Below, piece by piece: positions 7,707 to 12,944 of a stretch of DNA of 12,944 nucleotides; the first letter of the stretch is position 1; each line of letters opens with the position of its first letter. Below the pieces are notes generated by a model, which was given only the letters and a program-made list of their open reading frames with translations, searched no databases and had not been told where the DNA came from. The stretch covers positions 1 through 12,944 of the forward strand of contig CAZVRZ010000145.1 in assembly GCA_964629965.1 (NCBI GenBank), written 5' to 3'. A program made the position numbers and the translations under genes. Origin of the DNA: CAZVRZ01 sp964629965 (GTDB lineage: Bacteria > Chloroflexota > Anaerolineae > Anaerolineales > UBA4823).

Positions 7707-8750
7707 TCACTTTGCAACAGAGGTAACTTGTAATGATTTTGCAAACTCAATATCCTCATTCTGAAAACGTGCGATGATTGCCAGGTTGATCGATTGTTGG
7801 ATATCCATGTAGAGCGTGTAATCGGGCTTGTCCACAAAGTATACCACTTCATAATTCAATGAATAGTCACCAATGGATTGAAGATGTGCCCTGTCAAAAG
7901 TCACACTGACTTGCGCAGAGATGATATCTTGCAGCAAGGCGGGAATCATAGCCAGTTTTTCTTGGGGAGTCTGGTAATCGACGCGCAGCGAGAAAACCAC
8001 CCTACGCCGTTCCAGGCGCTTGTGATTACGGATGCGGCTGCTTAGCAGGTCCGAATTGGAAAAGATAAGCTGCTCTCCTGAAACGCTGCGCAGGCGAGTG
8101 CTTTTCAAGCCTATCTTTTCCACCGTGCCCGAATACTCGCCCAACTGGATGGCATCGCCGATCATAAAAGGTTTATCCAGGGCAATGCTCAAAGCGGCGA
8201 ACAGATCTCCCAAAATATTCTGCACAGCCAGCGCCACGGCAATGCCAGTGATGCCCAGGCTGGCGATCAGAGCATCCACCTTGATACCGGTGATGTTTTC
8301 CAACACCAGCAGAACGATCAGGCTCCACACAACGATCTTAGCAACCAGGCTAAAGGCGCTCATGGTTGTCTCGTAAGCCGCAGAATCCCCCTCGCCCTCC
8401 AGGCGCGCCTTGCGGCGGATGAAGTAATCGATCAACGCCAGAATCCAAAAACCGGCCTGGATGAACAACGCCGCCAGGAACAAAGTGCGGATTAACTGGC
8501 GCATTCCATCTGGCAGTATTAAAGTCCAAGAGGCTGCATAGAGAGCCGCTGCCAGCACAAAGAAAAAGCGCGTGCGTTCCAGCAAATCGATCGCCAGGTT
8601 GTCCAGGCTCGTTTTCGTATCTGTCGCCAGCGCTTTCAGACGGCGGGAAAGAGCACGCCTCCACAACCAGAATATCAACGGCACAGCGCACACGATCAAG
8701 AGCGCCGCCAGCCAGTTCTGCCAGGTGTTATCAGCTATCCACAAACTCAT
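7707..8750 (-). CDS. MscS-family mechanosensitive ion channel
   Basis: Small-conductance mechanosensitive channel protein of 347 aa, an integral membrane protein that would open under membrane tension to release solutes during hypo-osmotic shock. About five hydrophobic segments are visible (roughly 10-30, 61-80, 88-111, 133-153 and 160-190). The last is the glycine/alanine-rich pore helix (SLGITGIAVALAVQNILGD). It is followed by the MscS beta domain, with DKPFMIGDAI (192-201), GTVEKIGL (208-215) and a GEQLIFSNSDL stretch (225-235), and a cytoplasmic alpha/beta C-terminal domain. The N-terminus is longer than in three-helix E. coli MscS. The start is secure: AAGGAGG lies 7 bases before the ATG. 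It sits 40 bases after the heme kinase gene, and its stop codon is 26 bases before the preferred HD-GYP start, or overlaps the alternative GTG start. The grouping suggests that envelope stress is tied to c-di-GMP signalling here. Confidence 0.95.
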   Translation of the reverse strand: MSLWIADNTWQNWLAALLIVCAVPLIFWLWRRALSRRLKALATDTKTSLDNLAIDLLERTRFFFVLAAALYAASWTLILPDGMRQLIRTLFLAALFIQAGFWILALIDYFIRRKARLEGEGDSAAYETTMSAFSLVAKIVVWSLIVLLVLENITGIKVDALIASLGITGIAVALAVQNILGDLFAALSIALDKPFMIGDAIQLGEYSGTVEKIGLKSTRLRSVSGEQLIFSNSDLLSSRIRNHKRLERRRVVFSLRVDYQTPQEKLAMIPALLQDIISAQVSVTFDRAHLQSIGDYSLNYEVVYFVDKPDYTLYMDIQQSINLAIIARFQNEDIEFAKSLQVTSVAK

Positions 8751-8790
8751 ATCTGAACCTCCTTCAAAATCCTGTTCTGTTAGCCAGGTT

Positions 8791-11679
8791 TCAGATCCTC
8801 TCCTGGTACAGGTTATCCCTGAACCGGATCAGGCAGTTCACGCCCTGGTTGCCATCAAAAGTCACCGTACCCGAAAGTTGATGCGCCAGAGCCTGTACCG
8901 TCATCAACCCCAGCGTGCTGCTCTGCCCGACGTTGAACCCATCCAGGAATCCCACGCCGTTATCGCCGACACGGATCTCGATCTCGCCTCCTTCAATCCG
9001 ATTCGCTCGCGCCCAGATCTCACCCTTTCGCCCTGCCGGAAAAGCATGCAGAAAAGCATTGGAGATCAACTCGTTCAGAATCAAGCCGCATGGGATCGCT
9101 GTATCAATCGAAACGAACACCTCTTGGGGTACCTCAACGAACAGTTGGATTTGATCAGGTGAAATACGATAACTATCCAGCAAAAGCTGCGCCAGCTCAT
9201 GCACATATTCGCCCAGGTTAATGTATGAAAGATTCTGAGTCTGGTACAGCTTTTGGTGCACCAATGCCATCGAACGGATACGATTCTGCATTTCATCCAG
9301 CACCGCCCGCAGGCGCTCGTCCGGTAATGTGCTGGCCTGGATCTCCATCAACGCGCAGATCACCTGCATATTGTTTTTCGTACGATGATAGAGCTCACGC
9401 AGTAACGTCTCCTTCTCTGCCAAGGCTGTCCTGAGCACTTCTTCGGCCTGTTTACGGTCGGTGATATCGTGCACAATCGTCAGCATAGAGTTTTCCCCCT
9501 GGTACGATATGGGGGCGGCAGCAACACTCACGGAAATAGGAGAACCATCCAGACGCAAGAAAACTTCTTCCAGAACCGGTAAGTTCTTGCTCTCGGCCAA
9601 CGCCTGGCTCACTCGCTCAGCCACCATTTTGCGATAATCGGGGTGCACGCGCTCGATCATGGCAGTACCCAGCAGTTCATCAGGGCTTTTTGCTCCCACG
9701 AGATTCAAGGCCGCCTGGTTGGCATATACCAATCGCCCGGCGCGATGCACAACGATGCCTTCAGGAGCCAGGTCCACCAGCTTGCGGTAACGTTCTTCGC
9801 TTTCGCGCAGTTCTCTGTCGACCCGCTTGCGCTCGGTAATATCGCGCGCCACGATGAGAATGGATGGCTTGCCCTGGTAAGTGATAGCAGCAGCAGCAAT
9901 TTCCACATCGACAAAGCTGCCATCCATGCGCAAGAATATTTCTTCGCGGGGCGTTAAAACATTTTCCCCGGATAGCACCCGGTGTGTGCGCTCAATAGCA
10001 ATATCATGATAGTCGGGATGTACACGCTCAAGCACAGAGGTTCCCAACAGTTCTTCGGGGCCTTTCGCTCTCAAGAGTTGTACCGATGCTCGGTTGACAT
10101 ACACCAATCGCCCATCTTGATTAACGGCGATCCCTTCTGGCGCCACGTCTACCAGCGTGCGGTAACGTTCTTCACTCTCTCGCAGTTCTCTCTCTACCCG
10201 TTTACGCTCGGTAATATCGCGCGCAATGGTGATCATAGAGACTTTCCCCTGGTAGGTAATCGCTGCGGAGGCAGCTTCGACCTCGATTGGGCTGCCATCC
10301 AGACGCAGGAAAACCTCTTCTTCAGGCGGCAAAAAACCTCCCTCTGCCAATGCCCGGTTCACTCGTACGCTCGCAATACCCAGGTATGCAGGGTGAACAA
10401 ACTTCAGGACAGGTTTGCCCAGTAGATCTTGTGGACATCTTCCTCCCACCAGATGGACGGCAACCCTGTTGACGTACACGATCTGCCCATCCTGATGGAT
10501 GACGATGCCTTCGGGAGCTAGGTCCACCAACGTGCGGTAGCGCTCTTCGCTCTCGCGCAGCTCGCTTTCCACTCGTTTTCGTGCGGTGATGTCACGCACA
10601 AATGCGAAGAACCGGTTGCCTTCACCAGGCAGGCGGCTGGCAGTGATCTCTACATCCAACAGACTGCCATCTTTTCGGCGATGGACCGTCTCCTCCAAAC
10701 CTGCTCCTTCGGAAACCAGTCTTTCCAGGCGCGCCGCTATTTCTTCTGGAGTAAAGCGAGCATCAAGATGCCCAATGTGCATTTGCAATAATTCCTCGCG
10801 ACTGTAGCCCAGTAACTGGCAGAGAACGTTATTGACTTCCAACAGTTCTCCGCGCACATTTGCCAGGCAGAACCCATCGCGGGTAGTCTGGGTGATCATC
10901 TCTACTTTGAGCTTACTTTCTTCCACCGCCGTAATGACCTGCTCGCGTTCCAAAATATAACGCTTCAATGGACGGTAGACCCCATAGAGTGCCACCAGGC
11001 CCAGCAGACTCAACGCTCCATAACCTACAGCAAGCGCCGCAAATGAGCGGCGATCGATGGCTGCATAGCGAGACATGGGGATGGACACACTCAGCCCGCC
11101 GCGGATGTCTCCCACCTGGTAACCTTGTTGAGCGTGGCACTTCAGGCACCTTTCTTCGACCAACAATGGGCGCATCAAACGCATGTACTTTTCGTTGTCC
11201 AACATTTCCACCGAGCTAACCTCGCTGCTGCCAGCTTCAAAGGCTTGCAAAGCCCGCTTCTCCCATTCGTCCGCTACGTTAGCCGGGTTGATGGGATTCA
11301 AGCTGGTAATATGGGATCGCCGTTCGAACTGCGCATCGCCCCATTCGTGCACCTGGCGGGTCATATAGATGGGATTCATCAAAGTTAGCAAGCGCCCGGC
11401 AGGTGTATTGATCTCACGCTCCGCCACATTCAAATAAGGGTTGGGTTGAGTTTCCGCAGTAACAGGCACGTAAACCCCGCCGTGCGTGGCGTTCCAAGAA
11501 CGATAGAGCAGGTCATTTTCCAGGCTGGCGCCTGCTTCTGAACGCGCAATTTCACGGATCGTTTCTTTCTGCGCCAACACAATCGCAATAAACAATCCGA
11601 GAGCCACCAACAGCCAACCAATAGCCAACCGCAGGATAAAAGGTCGGATTCTTAGAACAGGTATTTTTGTGTTCATCAT
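8791..11679 (-). CDS. Membrane heme-c (Tll0287-like/DUF3365) multi-PAS sensor histidine kinase
   Basis: Membrane sensor kinase of 962 aa. TM1 is at about 12-36 and TM2 at about 213-234. The domain between them lies outside the cytoplasm and resembles the Tll0287-like/DUF3365 family, with NPINPAN at 128-134 and a c-type heme motif C178-L-K-C181-H182. Four PAS domains follow: PAS1 (about 256-366) is divergent, and PAS2-PAS4 (382-506, 507-631, 632-756) repeat in exact 125-residue register. The transmitter is of the HisKA_2/HWE-related type: H765 in ELYHRTKNN, N869/N874 in LNELISNAF, and DNGVGF at 906-911. There is no receiver, so its partner is elsewhere or in operon B. The ATG at 11679 has GAGG about 5 bases upstream; a second ATG follows directly, at slightly better spacing. 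Heme attachment would need the cytochrome c maturation machinery. It probably senses redox state, oxygen or a gas, by family analogy. It is the first gene of operon A, ahead of MscS and HD-GYP. Confidence 0.93.
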   Translation of the reverse strand: MMNTKIPVLRIRPFILRLAIGWLLVALGLFIAIVLAQKETIREIARSEAGASLENDLLYRSWNATHGGVYVPVTAETQPNPYLNVAEREINTPAGRLLTLMNPIYMTRQVHEWGDAQFERRSHITSLNPINPANVADEWEKRALQAFEAGSSEVSSVEMLDNEKYMRLMRPLLVEERCLKCHAQQGYQVGDIRGGLSVSIPMSRYAAIDRRSFAALAVGYGALSLLGLVALYGVYRPLKRYILEREQVITAVEESKLKVEMITQTTRDGFCLANVRGELLEVNNVLCQLLGYSREELLQMHIGHLDARFTPEEIAARLERLVSEGAGLEETVHRRKDGSLLDVEITASRLPGEGNRFFAFVRDITARKRVESELRESEERYRTLVDLAPEGIVIHQDGQIVYVNRVAVHLVGGRCPQDLLGKPVLKFVHPAYLGIASVRVNRALAEGGFLPPEEEVFLRLDGSPIEVEAASAAITYQGKVSMITIARDITERKRVERELRESEERYRTLVDVAPEGIAVNQDGRLVYVNRASVQLLRAKGPEELLGTSVLERVHPDYHDIAIERTHRVLSGENVLTPREEIFLRMDGSFVDVEIAAAAITYQGKPSILIVARDITERKRVDRELRESEERYRKLVDLAPEGIVVHRAGRLVYANQAALNLVGAKSPDELLGTAMIERVHPDYRKMVAERVSQALAESKNLPVLEEVFLRLDGSPISVSVAAAPISYQGENSMLTIVHDITDRKQAEEVLRTALAEKETLLRELYHRTKNNMQVICALMEIQASTLPDERLRAVLDEMQNRIRSMALVHQKLYQTQNLSYINLGEYVHELAQLLLDSYRISPDQIQLFVEVPQEVFVSIDTAIPCGLILNELISNAFLHAFPAGRKGEIWARANRIEGGEIEIRVGDNGVGFLDGFNVGQSSTLGLMTVQALAHQLSGTVTFDGNQGVNCLIRFRDNLYQERI
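9412..10536 (-). repeat. Three tandem 375-bp PAS-encoding repeats
   Basis: Three consecutive units (10162-10536, 9787-10161, 9412-9786) each encode one PAS domain plus linker in exact 125-codon register with no indels. The linkers are best conserved, with RELRESEERYRTLVD-type joins. A 20-base identical stretch occurs at 9830 and 10205, exactly 375 bases apart. PAS cores differ more, which points to duplication followed by divergence. The third unit runs into the transmitter and its last linker has diverged (DITDRKQAEEVL). Confidence 0.85.
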
Positions 11680-11753
11680 AGGCGCCTCACATGTGTGATT
11701 GGCAGTGGGTCTCCAATGCAGGCATTTTCATTAAGAAAGCGGATGACAACCTA

Positions 11754-11784
11754 TCGACAAGGTATATTCATTATAGAGCATAAT
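11754..11784 (+). promoter_or_regulatory. Weak plus-strand promoter candidate
   Basis: TCGACA (11754-11759, five of six to TTGACA) and CATAAT (11779-11784, five of six to TATAAT) are spaced 19 bases apart. They point toward the plus-strand Shine-Dalgarno at 11916. The long spacing and the overlap with the minus-strand TATAAT keep confidence low. Confidence 0.2.
11763..11775 (-). promoter_or_regulatory. Candidate operon A promoter with consensus -10
   Basis: A perfect TATAAT lies on the minus strand at 11770-11775, in an AT-rich stretch and about 90 bases upstream of the heme kinase ATG. The -35 region about 17 bases upstream (CTATAG) is poor, so an activator or alternative spacing may be needed. 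The predicted 5' untranslated region would be about 85 bases. Confidence 0.4.
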
Positions 11785-11915
11785 CTCATAACCTATAGCG
11801 CTTTACGATCATGGTGTAATCGAGGAAAATCGCGCCCCCAACCCGTATTTTTTAGGGATTGTGACTAGCCGGCCAAATTCTTGGCGCAATGGCTGGAAAG
11901 ATGTAAGACCAACAC

Positions 11916-12024
11916 AGGAGGATATCTATGCATGATGAAGCGCGTGGGACAGTTCGCAGAAAGTGAGCGTCTTATCCTTCCTACCTTTGTCTACCACCGT
12001 ATGGCTGGCAGCATCTGTTTTTAA
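11916..12024 (+). other. Plus-strand Shine-Dalgarno with two tiny overlapping ORFs
   Basis: A perfect AGGAGG (11916-11921) is followed after 6 bases by ATG (11928) opening a 12-codon ORF, MHDEARGTVRRK, which ends at 11966. A second ATG at 11932 in another frame opens a 30-codon ORF ending at 12024, beginning MMKRVGQFAESERL. Neither matches a family I know. It is the only gene-like signal on the plus strand and faces the DUF429 gene head-on, ending 9 bases short of that gene's stop codon. It could be a small protein, a leader peptide, a gene remnant or chance. Confidence 0.3.
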
Positions 12025-12033
12025 TAGTCAGAT

Positions 12034-12807
12034 CTAATAGCGAGGTTTCAGCTCGGCGGTGGGCAGCGCGATCTGCCCCTCTTGGGGATCGCCAAGCCAG
12101 GTAACCTGGCTTGGCTGGCGGACGACCAGCCAAGCCGTGTAAACAGCCACCAGCGCGTCCAATTGCTCCGGGCTGTACAGTTCCTCGGTTGGCAAAATAC
12201 CTTGCAGCAGGCGATGACGAGTGATCTCCTCGAAGAACAACATCGGGTCCGGCACATTCAGGCGGGTCTGGTAGAGCGCCAACTGGCGTTGGATGCGTCC
12301 TTCCAGCGAATTTTTGCTGAAAGGGGTATGCTCTAGCAGGGCACAATAGCTGGCATGAGGATATACTTCCAGCCAGCTAAAAGCCGCTTCACTGGGATAG
12401 GGCTGGTACCCCATTTCCTCCAGGCGATGATGGATAACAAAACCGGTGCGCATCCAGGCAGGGCAATCCGCCTCATCGGCAGGCGTCAAAGGAATCGTGA
12501 TGCGACGCTGACGCAGTAAGAATTCCACCAGGCGGCAGTTCATCCAGCGGGATGGGCGTGGGGGCGGGTTCAGGCTGGCGCGCAGTTCTTCCATTTTCAT
12601 CAAGCCCTGGTTGGGACGCGGCGGAGCACACAGGGCCACCACCGCATGAGATTGGCCACCAATGAACGCCATTACATCGTTTAGATCACCCGATCCCAGC
12701 GCCACTAGGCCAAGATCGCCATCCATGGCCACATAGGTGATCGGCTTCCGGCCGGCCGTAGGGTCAATGCCAATATACGTTACCTGGGGTGTGAACATCG
12801 CTGCCAT
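12034..12807 (-). CDS. DUF429 domain protein (predicted RNase H-like fold)
   Basis: Soluble protein of 257 aa resembling the DUF429 family, which is predicted to have an RNase H-like nuclease fold and no settled role. Family marks seen are YIGIDPTAGRKP at the N-terminus (D15), MR-G before a long helix (119-122), LEVYPHAS (146-153) with E147, a conserved helix with R171, LDALVAVYTAW (216-226) with D217, and a closing GDPQEGQIALP (239-249). The second beta-sheet motif, usually IDAPL in my recollection of the family, reads ALCAPP (58-63) here, so the expected acidic residue is a cysteine. The ATG at 12807 has AAGG about 6 bases upstream; a second ATG at 12798 is possible. It appears to be a single-gene unit, not obviously linked to the signalling genes. 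The family call is good; a nuclease function is not shown. Confidence 0.8.
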   Translation of the reverse strand: MAAMFTPQVTYIGIDPTAGRKPITYVAMDGDLGLVALGSGDLNDVMAFIGGQSHAVVALCAPPRPNQGLMKMEELRASLNPPPRPSRWMNCRLVEFLLRQRRITIPLTPADEADCPAWMRTGFVIHHRLEEMGYQPYPSEAAFSWLEVYPHASYCALLEHTPFSKNSLEGRIQRQLALYQTRLNVPDPMLFFEEITRHRLLQGILPTEELYSPEQLDALVAVYTAWLVVRQPSQVTWLGDPQEGQIALPTAELKPRY

Positions 12808-12841
12808 CTGCCACCTTTTCCTGCTGCCTGATGATCCTTAC

Positions 12842-12847
12842 ATTATC
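12842..12847 (-). promoter_or_regulatory. Candidate -10 of the DUF429 gene
   Basis: GATAAT on the minus strand (five of six to consensus) lies 35 bases upstream of the ATG, in an AT-rich stretch. Possible -35 sequences are poor: TTGGAG at 19-base spacing is the best. The rest of the segment up to the right edge (12808-12944) shows no gene that I recognise. Confidence 0.35.
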
Positions 12848-12944
12848 AAAAGTTTAGCCTAAAATGCTCCAAAGTGCAAATAAATTCGGTAAAGGGATTT
12901 CGAAGCAGTAGAAGAGATTAAAATCAACCCAGCCAAGAAGCCGA

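Larger units (their letters stand above)
11680..12033. other. 354-base intergenic region between the heme kinase and DUF429 genes
   Basis: No long ORF occurs here. It contains the minus-strand promoter candidate for operon A, overlapping plus-strand promoter-like hexamers, a plus-strand Shine-Dalgarno with tiny ORFs, and a short inverted repeat TCACA-TG-TGTGA (11687-11698) just upstream of the kinase ribosome-binding site. I see no convincing terminator for the DUF429 gene. Confidence 0.6.

Noticed and set aside
9412..10536. Repeats considered as a CRISPR-like or mobile array
   Set aside because: The repeats are in-frame PAS domains with a 375-base period; they are protein-domain duplication.
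11687..11698. TCACA-TG-TGTGA inverted repeat as a CRP/FNR-type operator
   Set aside because: The half-sites are in the reverse order and the spacing is 2 rather than 6, so it does not fit a CRP site. It overlaps the start region and may be chance.

Overview
This 12.9 kb window carries eight protein-coding genes, all on the minus strand. I see no tRNA, rRNA, CRISPR array or insertion sequence. The gene types suggest a free-living bacterium with dense two-component and cyclic-di-GMP signalling: GAF- and PAS-rich soluble and membrane kinases, a c-type-heme sensor and an HD-GYP phosphodiesterase. The mix, base composition and codon use resemble Chloroflexota (Anaerolineae-like). That placement is inference only, because the window holds no phylogenetic marker.

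Reading in the direction of transcription (high to low coordinates), a DUF429 protein (12034-12807) stands alone behind a candidate promoter. A 354-base intergenic region follows (11680-12033). It holds a consensus TATAAT for the next operon and, on the plus strand, a perfect AGGAGG followed by two very short ORFs. Operon A then runs as follows: a 962-residue membrane histidine kinase with an extracytoplasmic CxxCH heme domain, four PAS domains and a HisKA_2-type transmitter (8791-11679); an MscS-type mechanosensitive channel (7707-8750); and a GAF-GAF-HD-GYP c-di-GMP phosphodiesterase (5956-7680). A 124-base AT-rich gap with a GC hairpin and a palindrome separates it from operon B. Operon B holds a REC-GAF-kinase (3939-5831), a stand-alone receiver (3489-3884) and a GAF-GAF-kinase-REC hybrid (1360-3471). 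The last gene is a CcrM-like GANTC adenine methyltransferase (157-1239). Its 120-base leader contains a hairpin and one GANTC site just upstream of the Shine-Dalgarno sequence.

Operon A looks like a unit that senses redox, small ligands and envelope tension and ends in c-di-GMP hydrolysis. Operon B looks like a self-contained cytoplasmic phosphorelay: it has three receivers, two transmitters of one unusual H-box type and no DNA-binding output. The most noteworthy items are the CcrM homologue with a possible self-methylation site in its leader, the shared HW(I/V)GNKAxPI histidine box of the two operon-B kinases, the heme kinase-MscS-HD-GYP linkage, and the orphan plus-strand ribosome-binding site.
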